From: Aurantimonas marianensis
GTDB taxonomy: Bacteria > Pseudomonadota > Alphaproteobacteria > Rhizobiales > Rhizobiaceae
DNA: 62,152 nucleotides
Direction: 5' to 3'
Assembly: GCF_024195285.1 (NCBI RefSeq)
Contig: NZ_JALHBS010000029.1
Location: forward strand, 1-62,152
The notes below the pieces were generated by a model. The model worked only from the letters and a program-made list of their open reading frames with translations, was not told the DNA's origin and did no database searches. The translations under genes and the position numbers were made by a program. This document shows, one piece after another, positions 38,675 through 49,449 of the stretch. Position 1 is the stretch's first letter; every line of letters starts with the position of its first letter.

Positions 38675-38763
38675 GACTGTCCTGTGGGCTGAAGCGAAGG
38701 CGGGAGTAGCGCGAGGGCGCGCCGACGCCGCGTCTGGCGCCGGCATAGTGCATCAGCGTGCGA

Positions 38764-39774
38764 TCACCGCGTGTCCTGAATGGCCTTCAGGACGTCGCCT
38801 GCCCCGAGTTCCTTGGCGTATTCCTCAAGCACAGGTTTGGCCGCCTCAAGCATCTTGTCGCGCTCGGTAAATTCATGGGTCCTGATCCACCCCTTGTCGA
38901 CCATCGCCTGCAGCTTCTTGGAATCTTCGCTGCTTTCGATATCGCGCCCGAATTTACCCGCCTCCGCACCGGCCGAGTCGATGCATCCCTGGAGTTTCTC
39001 CGGTAGCCGCTGATAGGTCTTGTTGGAGATGAACAACGGGCGGATGGTGATCGCGTGCTTGGTCAATGCGAGATCAGGCCCGACCTCGTAGAACTTCATC
39101 TGCTCGACGCCGGCCGCTTCGTTTTCGGCCGCGTCGATCACGCCGGTCTGGATGGCGTTGTAGACCTCGTTGTAAGCGATGACCGTGGGCGCGGCGCCCA
39201 ACGCGTCAAAGACGCTGGTCCAGATCGGGGCGCCCTGCATGCGGATCGGCAGATCCTTGAGCTCCGCCATGTTGGATACGGGCTTGTTGGCGAAGACGTT
39301 GCGGGTACCACCGCCGGCGTAGCCCAGGAGACGAATGTCGGCCTTTTCGAGGATATCGTCGGCGACCGGCTTCAGCAGGTCCTGTTCGAGCACTTTGTTC
39401 CAGTGTTCCTCGTCACGAAAAAGGAATGGCATGTCCATCAACGGCGCCATGTTCGAGAATGTCGAGATATGCGCGGGCGAGGCTACGGCATAATCCACCG
39501 ACAAGCCCTGGTTCATATAGGCGACGTAGTCCTTTTCCAGGCCCAGTTCGGAGTTCAGGTGCATCTCGAACTCGACCGGTTCCTCGGTATAGCAAGCCTT
39601 CACCAACTCCTCGAACTTGCGCATGGTCTTGGTGAAGGCGTGGTTCTCGTCGAACTGGCTGGCCCCGACCAGCTTGATCTGGGCGACGGCCGGGGCTGTG
39701 GCACCGAGCGTCGCAACGCCGACGATGACGACAAGCGCGACGGCTGTTCCCCCCAATAGTTTGAAGCTGTTCAT
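38764..39774 (-). CDS. dctP: TRAP transporter substrate-binding protein
   Basis: A 336-residue periplasmic protein with a signal peptide (FKLLGGTAVALVVIVGVA, cleavage near AVAQ). Conserved DctP features are the arginine-containing LPIRMQGAPIW, followed by AAPTVIAYNEVYNAIQTGVIDAAENE. That arginine normally binds the carboxylate of the ligand, so a carboxylic acid is expected. GGAGG lies eight bases before the ATG. It is first in the dctP-dctQ-dctM operon. Confidence 0.93.
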   Translation of the reverse strand: MNSFKLLGGTAVALVVIVGVATLGATAPAVAQIKLVGASQFDENHAFTKTMRKFEELVKACYTEEPVEFEMHLNSELGLEKDYVAYMNQGLSVDYAVASPAHISTFSNMAPLMDMPFLFRDEEHWNKVLEQDLLKPVADDILEKADIRLLGYAGGGTRNVFANKPVSNMAELKDLPIRMQGAPIWTSVFDALGAAPTVIAYNEVYNAIQTGVIDAAENEAAGVEQMKFYEVGPDLALTKHAITIRPLFISNKTYQRLPEKLQGCIDSAGAEAGKFGRDIESSEDSKKLQAMVDKGWIRTHEFTERDKMLEAAKPVLEEYAKELGAGDVLKAIQDTR

Positions 39775-40007
39775 CCCTGTCCCTCCCGTTTGACGACACA
39801 GGACCAGAAGTCCATTCACCGCCGTTGCTGTTGCGGTGCAATATTTCGCGACACCGTCATTTCCCGCAGTCACTATATCCGAGGCTTTCATAGGGTCAAC
39901 GCGGATTGTGTCCGCTTTCCGTCCCTCGCCCGCCCCCGCCGAATCCATGTCGCGACCGCTGCCCCGGCTTATCGTATCGACCCGCTCCCCCTCCGTCCGG
40001 CGGACTT

Positions 40008-40050
40008 TTGACACAAATCAAGGCACCCGCAGGTCGATCGGCGCTATACT
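40008..40050 (+). promoter_or_regulatory. FNR/FixK-like box with -10 element (class II geometry)
   Basis: TTGAC-ACAA-ATCAA at 40008-40021 matches the FNR/FixK box TTGAT-N4-ATCAA at nine of ten positions. A -10 element TATACT lies at 40045-40050, which would put the start near 40057 and the box centre about 42 bases upstream, the usual class II activator position. It would drive the beta-phosphoglucomutase/GH65 operon at 40166. The rest of the 391-base gap from 39775 to 40165 holds the divergent TRAP promoter and no gene I can see. Confidence 0.5.
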
Positions 40051-40165
40051 ACACAGATTGGAACGAATGGAGGCTGGCGAAATCGAAATCGCGCGGCCCC
40101 GCCATCCGGCCCGACGGGGCTTGGCAACGCTCGGCCACGCCGGATAGGTCGATGAGACTGACACC

Positions 40166-40978
40166 ATGAGCAATGCGGGATATGACGATGCGAGCCTGCG
40201 GGTCGAGGACTTCGATGCGGCGATCTTCGATCTCGATGGCGTCGTGACGCGGACGGCTCGCGTCCACGCGGCGGCCTGGAAACGCCTGTTCGACGAATAT
40301 CTGGAGCAGCGGGCCGAGCGAGCGGGAGAACCGTTCCGCCCCTTTCTCGATGACGACTACCGGCGTTATGTCGACGGCAAGCCGCGCTATGATGGGGTGA
40401 GGAGCTTTCTACAGTCGCGCGGTATCACGCTTGCCTTTGGTAAGCCCACGGATCCACCCGATCGCGAAACCATCTCCGGACTAGGGAACCGAAAGAACCA
40501 ATTTCTGCAGGAGAGTCTTGAAAGGGGTGGTGTCGAGGTGTTCGACAGCACCGTGATCCTGATCCGGACATTGCGTGGTTACGGTGTCAAAACAGCGCTC
40601 GTCTCATCGAGCCGGAACGCTCGCGCCATACTCGCTTCCGCCGATCTCACCACGCTCTTCGATGTCTGCGTCGATGGCACGGATGCTGCGCGCCTCGAAT
40701 TGAAAGGCAAGCCGGCGCCCGACATCTTCCTCGCCGCCGCCGAGGCGCTCGGCGTTCAACGCACGCGGGCGGTCGTTTTCGAGGACGCGATCAGCGGCGT
40801 GGAGGCCGGTCGCGCCGGCGGCTTCGGCCTGGTTGTCGGGGTCGACCGGGCGGACCAGGCCCCGGCCCTGCGCACGGCCGGCGCCGATTTAGTCGTAGCC
40901 GACCTCGCCGCGTTGCATCTGCTGGCCCCCGCGCCACCGGCGGAGCCCGCATCAATGGAGCGGCGCGATGGCCAATAG
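40166..40978 (+). CDS. Beta-phosphoglucomutase family HAD hydrolase
   Basis: A 270-residue HAD protein. Motif I is FDAAIFDLDGVVTRTARVHAAAW near residue 17, with the second aspartate and the histidine typical of beta-PGM. Motif II is ALVSSSRNA, motif III has KGKPAPDIF, and motif IV is VVFEDAISGVEAG. The cap is larger than in classical beta-PGM. It would convert beta-glucose 1-phosphate to glucose 6-phosphate, which fits the GH65 phosphorylase overlapping it by 11 bases. Confidence 0.88.
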   Translation: MSNAGYDDASLRVEDFDAAIFDLDGVVTRTARVHAAAWKRLFDEYLEQRAERAGEPFRPFLDDDYRRYVDGKPRYDGVRSFLQSRGITLAFGKPTDPPDRETISGLGNRKNQFLQESLERGGVEVFDSTVILIRTLRGYGVKTALVSSSRNARAILASADLTTLFDVCVDGTDAARLELKGKPAPDIFLAAAEALGVQRTRAVVFEDAISGVEAGRAGGFGLVVGVDRADQAPALRTAGADLVVADLAALHLLAPAPPAEPASMERRDGQ

Positions 40979-43535
40979 CCGCTGGACCCTCGTCTATGAA
41001 GGCTTCGAGCCGGCACAGGAGGGCCTGCGCGAGGCGCTCTGTACGCTCGGCAACGGCTATTTCGCCACGCGCGGCGCGGCGGAGGAGAGCGCCGCTGACG
41101 ACGTCCACTATCCCGGCACCTATCTGGCCGGCGGCTACAACCGCTTGTCCACAGACATTGCTGGCCGGGTGGTCGAGAACGAAGACCTCGTCAATCTGCC
41201 GAACTGGCTGCCATTGCGTTTTCGCCCTGAAGACGGCGACTGGATCAATTTGCGGCGCGTCGACATCCTCGCCTATCGGCAAGAGCTCGATCTTGGCGGC
41301 GGCATCCTCGAACGGAAGGTGCGTATCCGTGACGACCATGGCCGCGAAACGTCCCTTCTCAGCCGCAGGCTGGTCCACATGGGACGACCGCATCTGGCGG
41401 CGATCGCGATCACGCTGCGCCCGGAGAACTGGTCGGGCCAGCTTGTCGTACGGACCGCCCTCGACGGGCGTATCATCAATGGCGGCGTCGAGCGTTATCG
41501 CCCGCTCGCCAGCAAACCCCTCGTGCCGCTTGAGACGCACATGCTGGGAGATGACGGCATGCTGCTCTTCACCGAGACGAGCCAGTCGCGCCTGCGCATC
41601 GCGGAAGCGGCGCGCACGCGGATTTACGAGGGGGACGACGTGCTTTCGGTCGCCTGCGAGAACCACGAGAAGGAGGGCTATGTCGGACAGGAACTGAGAT
41701 TCGCGGTCGCGGAAGGAAGGCCTGTCACGATCGAGAAGACAGTGGCGATCTTCACCTCGCGGGACCGCGCGATCTCCGAGCCGCGCCAGGCAGCGATCGA
41801 GGCGCTTGAACAGGCCGAGCGCTTTGACGTGCTTCTGGACTCGCACAGGCATGCATGGCGCGCTTTGTGGAATCGCTGCGACATTGCCATCGAGCAGGGG
41901 TCTCGAACGCAGATGATCCTGCGGCTGCATATCTTTCATCTTCTGCAGACCGCCTCTCCCAACACCATCGATCTCGACACCGGTGTGCCGGCGCGCGGTC
42001 TGCACGGCGAAGCCTATCGGGGACACATCTTCTGGGACGAGTTGTTCATCCTGCCGTATCTGAACTTTCATCTGCCGGAAATCAGCCGGGCACTCTTGCT
42101 CTATCGATATCGTCGGCTGCCAGAGGCACGCCGGCTCGCGCGCGAGGCGGGTTACCAAGGCGCCATGTATCCCTGGCAGAGCGGGTCGAGCGGACGCGAG
42201 GAAAGCCAGACCCTGCATCTGAACCCTCGTTCCGGGCGATGGACACCCGACAACACCCATCTGCAGCGCCATGTCAGCGCCGCCGTGGCCAGCAACGTCT
42301 GGCGCTACTGGCAGACGACCGGGGATCTTGGCTTCCTGTCCTGGTACGGCGCCGAGATGCTGATCGAAATCGCCCGCTTCTGGGCAAGCATCGCGACCTA
42401 CGACGAAGCCTTCGGCCGCTACCAGATTGGCGGGGTTATGGGACCGGACGAATTCCACGACCGCTATCCGTGGCGAGACACGCCCGGGCTCGACAACAAC
42501 GCCTACACCAATGTGATGGCGGTGTGGGTTCTACGCCGCGCCGCTGAGGTTCTCGATCACGTCGGCATCGAACGCCGTCGCGAACTCGAAAACCTGCTCG
42601 GGCTCACGAGCGACGAAACCAAACGCTGGGACGACATCGCCCGCAAGATGCGGCTGGTGTTCCTTGAGGACGGGATTATCGCCCAGTTCGAAGGCTACGA
42701 GCGACTGGAGGAACTCGATTGGCAGGCCTATCGCGAGAAATATTCCGACATCCACAGGCTCGATCGAATCCTGGAAGCGGAGGGAGACACGGTCAACCGC
42801 TACAAGGCCTCGAAGCAGCCGGATGTCCTGATGCTATTCTACGTATTCTCCTACGACGAACTGCGCGAACTGATCGTCCCGCTCGGCTATGCGTTCGAGC
42901 CGGACGCGATCCAGAAGAACATCGACTACTACCTCCGGCGCACGTCGGACGGCTCGACGCTGAGCCGGGTCGTTCAATCCTGGGTTCTCGCACGCGGCGA
43001 CCGGAGTCGATCATGGGATCTCTTCGTGACGGCCCTCGAAAGCGATATCTCCGATATCCAGGGCGGCACGACCGCCGAGGGTATCCATCTCGGTGCGATG
43101 GCCGGTACGGTCGACCTTGTCGAGCGCGGGCAGACGGCGCTGGAGTTTCGCGACGACACGCTGTGGATCAGTCCATGCCTGCCGACGAAGCTGCGACGCT
43201 TGCGTCTGAATCTGCTCTATCAGGGCGATTGGCTTCATCTCGATGTCGGCTGCGACAGACTGACCGTGTCCGCGCCACATGGATGGAAAGGTCCGGCGAA
43301 AATCGGGGTCCGCAACCAAGTCTATCCCTTCGCGGCAGGTACAGTCCTGGAGTTCGACTGCGAAGTCGTCCACGGCGGCTGGCGGCCGGTCTGGCAATCG
43401 CCTGACAAGAGCGCGCCGGACGATCGTCCGGACAGTGGCGTGACCGAGCCCGAGGGTTCTGAAGAAGGCCTTGATGCGAAGCCGGCGTCCCAGCGCGGCA
43501 CGCGCCGTTCATCGTCGGCTGACGCCAACGGCTGA
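40968..43535 (+). CDS. GH65 disaccharide phosphorylase (kojibiose/trehalose/maltose type)
   Basis: An 855-residue glycoside hydrolase family 65 enzyme. It has the N-terminal beta-sandwich (TLGNGYFATRG), the (alpha/alpha)6 barrel with GLHGEAYRGHIFWDELF near residue 344, and the catalytic acid E495 in GVMGPDEFHD. A C-terminal beta domain follows. GH65 enzymes release beta-glucose 1-phosphate from alpha-glucosides using phosphate; the actual sugar cannot be read from the sequence. It pairs with the beta-PGM gene upstream. The C-terminal 50 residues look disordered. Confidence 0.9.
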   Translation: MANSRWTLVYEGFEPAQEGLREALCTLGNGYFATRGAAEESAADDVHYPGTYLAGGYNRLSTDIAGRVVENEDLVNLPNWLPLRFRPEDGDWINLRRVDILAYRQELDLGGGILERKVRIRDDHGRETSLLSRRLVHMGRPHLAAIAITLRPENWSGQLVVRTALDGRIINGGVERYRPLASKPLVPLETHMLGDDGMLLFTETSQSRLRIAEAARTRIYEGDDVLSVACENHEKEGYVGQELRFAVAEGRPVTIEKTVAIFTSRDRAISEPRQAAIEALEQAERFDVLLDSHRHAWRALWNRCDIAIEQGSRTQMILRLHIFHLLQTASPNTIDLDTGVPARGLHGEAYRGHIFWDELFILPYLNFHLPEISRALLLYRYRRLPEARRLAREAGYQGAMYPWQSGSSGREESQTLHLNPRSGRWTPDNTHLQRHVSAAVASNVWRYWQTTGDLGFLSWYGAEMLIEIARFWASIATYDEAFGRYQIGGVMGPDEFHDRYPWRDTPGLDNNAYTNVMAVWVLRRAAEVLDHVGIERRRELENLLGLTSDETKRWDDIARKMRLVFLEDGIIAQFEGYERLEELDWQAYREKYSDIHRLDRILEAEGDTVNRYKASKQPDVLMLFYVFSYDELRELIVPLGYAFEPDAIQKNIDYYLRRTSDGSTLSRVVQSWVLARGDRSRSWDLFVTALESDISDIQGGTTAEGIHLGAMAGTVDLVERGQTALEFRDDTLWISPCLPTKLRRLRLNLLYQGDWLHLDVGCDRLTVSAPHGWKGPAKIGVRNQVYPFAAGTVLEFDCEVVHGGWRPVWQSPDKSAPDDRPDSGVTEPEGSEEGLDAKPASQRGTRRSSSADANG

Positions 43536-43568
43536 TCGAAACTGGCCATTGCATTCAATGAGGAAGGC

Positions 43569-43653
43569 TGGTGCGGTCGAGAAGACTCGAACTTCCACGG
43601 GTTGCCCCACAGCGACCTCAACGCTGCGCGTCTACCAATTCCGCCACGACCGC
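43569..43653 (-). tRNA. tRNA-Leu (GAG)
   Basis: On the minus strand the sequence starts GCGGTCGTGGCGGAATTGG and folds as a class II tRNA. The acceptor stem is GCGGTCG/CGACCGC, the anticodon stem is CAGCG/CGCTG with loop TTGAGGT (anticodon GAG), and there is a long variable arm and TTCGAGT. The CCA end is encoded (43571-43569). It reads CUC and CUU leucine codons. It lies between the convergent GH65 gene and lipB. Confidence 0.96.
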
Positions 43654-43811
43654 ACGCCGTGTCCACCAAGGGCGCGAGGCCGTCGGTGGCGGGCATGTAA
43701 CAAGACTTCCCCGGTCGCACAAGGGCTATTCGGACGATCCCGGTCGGCATTCACGTCACGGGCGCGCGGTCATCGCTTTTCGACGGCGTCCGGACCGGCT
43801 AGATACCCTCC

Positions 43812-44564
43812 ATGACAGCGACGATCGAGACAGCGACGAGCGGCTCCCGGCTTGCGACCGTGGCCGAACGCTTCCTGGCACGGCCCGGTTCGGCGCCGGT
43901 GGCGTGGCATGTCATCGACGGCCCGACCCCCTACCCCGAGGCGCTGGCGATGATGGAAGCCCGTGTCGCCGAGATCGCATCCGGAACGGCGCCTGAAACG
44001 GTGATTCTTCTGGAGCATCCGCCGCTCTATACAGCCGGCACCGGCGCCCGAGCCGAAGACCTCGTCGATTCAACGCGATTCCCGGTGTTCGCTGCGGGGC
44101 GCGGCGGCGAATACACCTATCACGGCCCCGGCCAACGGGTGGCCTATGTGCTCCTGGACCTGAAACGCCGGCGCGAGGATGTGCGCGCCTATGTGGCGGC
44201 CCTTGAGGCCTGGATCATTGCGACGCTCGGCGAATTCCAGATCAAGGGCGAAAGGCGCGAAGACCGCGTCGGGGTCTGGGTACGGCGACGGGAGCGCCCG
44301 ACTCTGACCGACGGCAGCATCGCCGAGGACAAGATCGCGGCGATCGGCATCCGAGTACGCCGCTGGGTGACCTTTCACGGCATCTCGCTCAACGTCGACC
44401 CGGATCTGGAGCATTTCTCCGGCATCGTGCCCTGCGGCGTTCGCGGTCACGGCGTGACGAGCCTCGCCGATCTCGGCGTTTTCGCATCGATGCCAGAGGT
44501 CGATGGCCTGTTACGCAGGCAGTTCGAGGCCGTATTCGGCCGGACCGAGGACGCGGCCCGCTAA
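43812..44564 (+). CDS. lipB: Octanoyl-[acyl carrier protein]:protein octanoyltransferase
   Basis: A 250-residue LipB. It transfers octanoyl from ACP to lipoyl-domain lysines in lipoate synthesis. The conserved [15 protein letters not shown] is near residue 98, the active-site lysine is K174 (AEDKIAAIG), and the thioester cysteine is C208 ([12 protein letters not shown]). The N-terminus is about 20 residues longer than E. coli LipB. It converges on the acylphosphatase gene with a four-base overlap. Confidence 0.95.
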   Translation: MTATIETATSGSRLATVAERFLARPGSAPVAWHVIDGPTPYPEALAMMEARVAEIASGTAPETVILLEHPPLYTAGTGARAEDLVDSTRFPVFAAGRGGEYTYHGPGQRVAYVLLDLKRRREDVRAYVAALEAWIIATLGEFQIKGERREDRVGVWVRRRERPTLTDGSIAEDKIAAIGIRVRRWVTFHGISLNVDPDLEHFSGIVPCGVRGHGVTSLADLGVFASMPEVDGLLRRQFEAVFGRTEDAAR

Positions 44565-44835
44565 ACCGTGGGCCTGACGTGGAAATCGCCACGCGGGCGT
44601 TCCTCGGTTGGCGTCCCTTCGACCGCCGACACCGAAGCGCCGGCCGGCCCGCTCCAAAGCGCTGCCAGCATCTCGTTGACGATGTCCGAGGGTCCGGCCA
44701 GGACCGTCTCGACATCGCCGGATTGGCGGTTGCGCACCCATCCGGAAAGCCCCCGCGTCACCGCTTCGCCCTGGCACCATGCGCGGTAGCCGACGCCCTG
44801 CACCTGGCCCCGCACCAGACAATGGATCGCGGTGG

Positions 44836-44839
<4 letters not shown>
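44561..44839 (-). CDS. acyP: Acylphosphatase
   Basis: A 92-residue acylphosphatase, [23 protein letters not shown]. The phosphate-binding loop [11 protein letters not shown] and the asparagine in [12 protein letters not shown] are the catalytic features. It hydrolyses small acyl phosphates. The ATG overlaps the pccA stop, so it is translated from the pccA transcript. Confidence 0.93.
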
Positions 44840-46851
<2,012 letters not shown>

Positions 46852-47037
46852 GGCGTGCCGGCACTCCGAGACAGGGCGGTATCTTATTGGCCTCTCCGTT
46901 TTGACCTTTGGGCGGAAATCCTGCAAGCCGACACTCGTCTAACAACCGAGCGTCGCGACCCGATTGCGCCTGGGGCGGCCAGTGACGGTGGCGGCGGGCG
47001 CGAATTTGGATTCGACCGGGGTGAAGAGGAGACAGAT

Positions 47038-47394
47038 TTGACCAAACCGATGACACAGCAGGATGATGACACGATCGGCGGACGGATTGGCCGCAGCCGC
47101 GAGGCACTCGGGATCGACATCGCAGAACTGGCGACCAAGCTCGGCGTCAAACCGGAGACGATGCGCGGCTGGGAGCGCGACCGCGCCGAACCGCGGGCGA
47201 ACAAGCTGATCATGCTTGCCGGCATTCTCGGCGTGAGCCCCGCCTGGCTGATCGGCGGCTACGGCGAGGGTGCCGAGGACGTGGATCTGGACGACGCCGG
47301 CCGCGCCGCCAAGCTCGACCTGTTGCGCTCGCGCCGCGATGTGCTCGACGGCGAAATCGCCAGGCTCGAAGCGCTGGCCGCGAAGTCCGCCTGA
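47038..47394 (+). CDS. XRE-family HTH regulator
   Basis: A 118-residue protein starting at a TTG six bases after GAGGAG. The HTH (IGRSREALGIDIAELATKLGVKPETM...) is near residues 17-60, followed by PRANKLIMLAGILGVSPAWLIGGYGEG and a C-terminal coiled segment. It is divergent from pccA, so control of propionate metabolism is likely by position. No ligand domain is present. An ATG at 47050 is an alternative start with no ribosome site. Confidence 0.78.
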   Translation: MTKPMTQQDDDTIGGRIGRSREALGIDIAELATKLGVKPETMRGWERDRAEPRANKLIMLAGILGVSPAWLIGGYGEGAEDVDLDDAGRAAKLDLLRSRRDVLDGEIARLEALAAKSA

Positions 47395-47413
47395 TCCATT
47401 CGCCGGATTAGGG

Positions 47414-48367
47414 TCAGCGCACGATCGGCGGTTTCTGCGGATGACGCGCCATGCGCTGCTCGCGGGAATAGATGAAGAGCCCGGACCCCACGATGATCGC
47501 CATGCCGAGCCATTTCGGACCGTCGGGCATGTCCGCGAAAATCAGATATCCGAGCAAGACGGCGGAGACGATCTCCACATAGCCGAAGGGCGCGAGCACC
47601 GAGGCCGGCGCAAGCTTGTAGGACTGGATGAACATGAGATGGCCGGCCGTGCCGATGACGCCGGCCGCGGCCAAAAGCGCCCAGACGACCGCTTCGTCGG
47701 GCCAGCGGAAACGCAGGTCGGCGATTCCCAGCGGATGGCCGATGATCATGGCGAGCGACAGGACGAGAACCCCTCCGGCGCCGGCGTGAAACAGCATCGC
47801 GAGCGGGGTCGATCCCCGCGACGCGTGGCGGGTCAAAATGAGGTAGAGGGCGACGAAGAATGCCGCCGCGACCGGCAGCAGCGAGACGATACCGAACACC
47901 GAATAGCTCGGCCGGATGATGATCAGCGCACCGAAGAAGCCGATGACGACGGCAACGATCCGCCGCCAACCGATGGTCTCCTTCAGAAGAAGCGCCGCCA
48001 GCAGCGTAAGGATCATCGGCTCGATCAGGAACACTGCCGTTGCATCGGCCAGCGGCATGAAACGCAGCGCGGCGAAGAAGGTGAGTCCGGCTACGCCCAG
48101 GCACGCCCCGCGCAGCAAATTGAGCCCGAGATGACGCGTCCTCAAAGCACCGGGACCGTCGATATACAAAAGCACCGGCAGGATCATCGCTGCCTGCGAG
48201 AAGAGCCGGACCAAGGCCACCTCGCCCGCTGATATCGCATGGGCGGTAACCAGAATTTTCCCGAAGGCGTCGAGCAACGGAATGATCGCCGACGCGGTGA
48301 CGAGAATGACGATGCCGCGCACGATCTCGGCGGGCGTATTCTCGAAGGTTTCGGCGAATGAGGTCAT
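47414..48367 (-). CDS. DMT-family (EamA) transporter
   Basis: A 317-residue protein with ten hydrophobic helices in two EamA repeats. The first half has VRLFSQAAMILPVLLY and GLTFFAALRFMPLADATAVFLIEPM; the second has MFIQSYKLAPASVLAPFGYVEIVSA. Such proteins export small metabolites; the substrate is unknown. The ATG at 48367 lacks a clear ribosome site, and an in-frame GTG 15 bases upstream is possible. It converges on the XRE gene. Confidence 0.85.
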   Translation of the reverse strand: MTSFAETFENTPAEIVRGIVILVTASAIIPLLDAFGKILVTAHAISAGEVALVRLFSQAAMILPVLLYIDGPGALRTRHLGLNLLRGACLGVAGLTFFAALRFMPLADATAVFLIEPMILTLLAALLLKETIGWRRIVAVVIGFFGALIIIRPSYSVFGIVSLLPVAAAFFVALYLILTRHASRGSTPLAMLFHAGAGGVLVLSLAMIIGHPLGIADLRFRWPDEAVVWALLAAAGVIGTAGHLMFIQSYKLAPASVLAPFGYVEIVSAVLLGYLIFADMPDGPKWLGMAIIVGSGLFIYSREQRMARHPQKPPIVR

Positions 48368-48445
48368 GTTCGTCCATGGCACAATCGCGCTATGGCTGCC
48401 ATGAGAAATGGAGCGTCTTATGCCCCGGCCGGGAGAGAGATTCGA

Positions 48446-48898
48446 ATGACCATAGTCCTGATCGATGCCGATGCCTGCCCGGTCAAGGACGAGGCGATCG
48501 AAATCGCCGTCCGGCATGGTGCGGGCGCGGTGCTGGTCTCCAATGGCGGTATGCGCCCGTCGCGCTATCCGGACGCCCGGATTGTGGTCGTGCCGGAAGG
48601 CGCGGACGCCGCCGACGACTGGATCGCCGAGGCCGCCAATCCGGGAGATGTCGTCATCACCGCCGACATCCCGCTGGCGGCGCGGGCTCTCGAAAAGGGC
48701 GCCGCCGCTCTCGGCCCGACCGGGCGCGAGTTCACGGGCGAATCGATCGGTACGGCCTTGTCGATGCGGGCGTTCAAACAGCATCTGCGCGAGACCGGCG
48801 AGAGCAAAGGCTACAACGCCGCCTTCACGACCACCGACCGCTCACGGTTTCGTCAGGCGCTCGATCTCGTGCTGCGGCGAGCCGCCACAGGAGCCTGA
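48446..48898 (+). CDS. UPF0178 (YaiI/YqxD) family protein
   Basis: A 150-residue protein, MTIVLIDADACPVKDEAIEIA, with the family blocks PGDVVITADIPLAARALEKGA and FKQHLRETGESKGYNAAFTTTDRSRF. It belongs to a PIN-like superfamily of unknown biochemical function. GGGAG precedes the ATG at 48446. It is divergent from the DMT gene. Confidence 0.92.
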   Translation: MTIVLIDADACPVKDEAIEIAVRHGAGAVLVSNGGMRPSRYPDARIVVVPEGADAADDWIAEAANPGDVVITADIPLAARALEKGAAALGPTGREFTGESIGTALSMRAFKQHLRETGESKGYNAAFTTTDRSRFRQALDLVLRRAATGA

Positions 48899-48903
48899 GC
48901 CAT

Positions 48904-49449
48904 TCACGGTCTCGCGCGCTTGCGACCCCGCGTATGCTTCTTGAGCGCGCGCTGTTCCGCCTGGATGCGGATCGCCAACGCGCCCGCGTTGAGCAGCGAG
49001 AACAGGATCGCAATCGCGTAGAGCCCGAAAATTGCCGGTAGCAGGAAGACTTCCAGCACCACGACGGCATAGTTCGGATGGGCGATGAAGCGGTACGGCC
49101 CCTTCGTGACCAGCGCCTCCCCGGGCTTGACGATGATGCGCGTCGTCCAGCGCCGGCCGATCGCCGCGAGCGTCCAGAACCGCAAGAGCTGCACCAGAGC
49201 GAACAGCCCCAGAAGCACGAGGTTGATCGGCTCGCCAAAGGCGGTCAGCCAGATCAGGCCCAGCCAAGCCGCATGCAATGCGACCAGCAGCGAATATTGC
49301 GGCGCCGCCACCTCGACGGCGCCATCGCGCAGCAGCCGTTTGGTATTGCGGCGAGCGATCCCGAGCTCGATGGCCCGTTGTAGGGTGACATAGGCGAGGA
49401 TCGCCGCCGTCGCCCAGACGTTCGGGTAGATCTCGACCGCTTCAAGCAT
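48904..49449 (-). CDS. ICMT-like methyltransferase, partner of the type III PKS
   Basis: A 181-residue membrane protein with about four to five hydrophobic helices and the ICMT/PEMT-like motif LVTKGPYRFIAHPNYAVVVLEV (residues ~122-143, with AHPNY the SAM-binding signature). Its start overlaps the type III PKS stop by eight bases. In Bacillus (BpsB) and Streptomyces (SrsB), such proteins methylate the alkylpyrone or alkylresorcinol product of the neighbouring PKS. That role is inferred here from context. Confidence 0.82.
   Translation of the reverse strand: MLEAVEIYPNVWATAAILAYVTLQRAIELGIARRNTKRLLRDGAVEVAAPQYSLLVALHAAWLGLIWLTAFGEPINLVLLGLFALVQLLRFWTLAAIGRRWTTRIIVKPGEALVTKGPYRFIAHPNYAVVVLEVFLLPAIFGLYAIAILFSLLNAGALAIRIQAEQRALKKHTRGRKRARP

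Noticed and set aside
40008-40050. TTGACA with TATACT as a sigma-70 promoter
   Set aside because: The spacing between TTGACA and TATACT is 31 bases, far from 17. The first element fits an FNR/FixK half-site instead.
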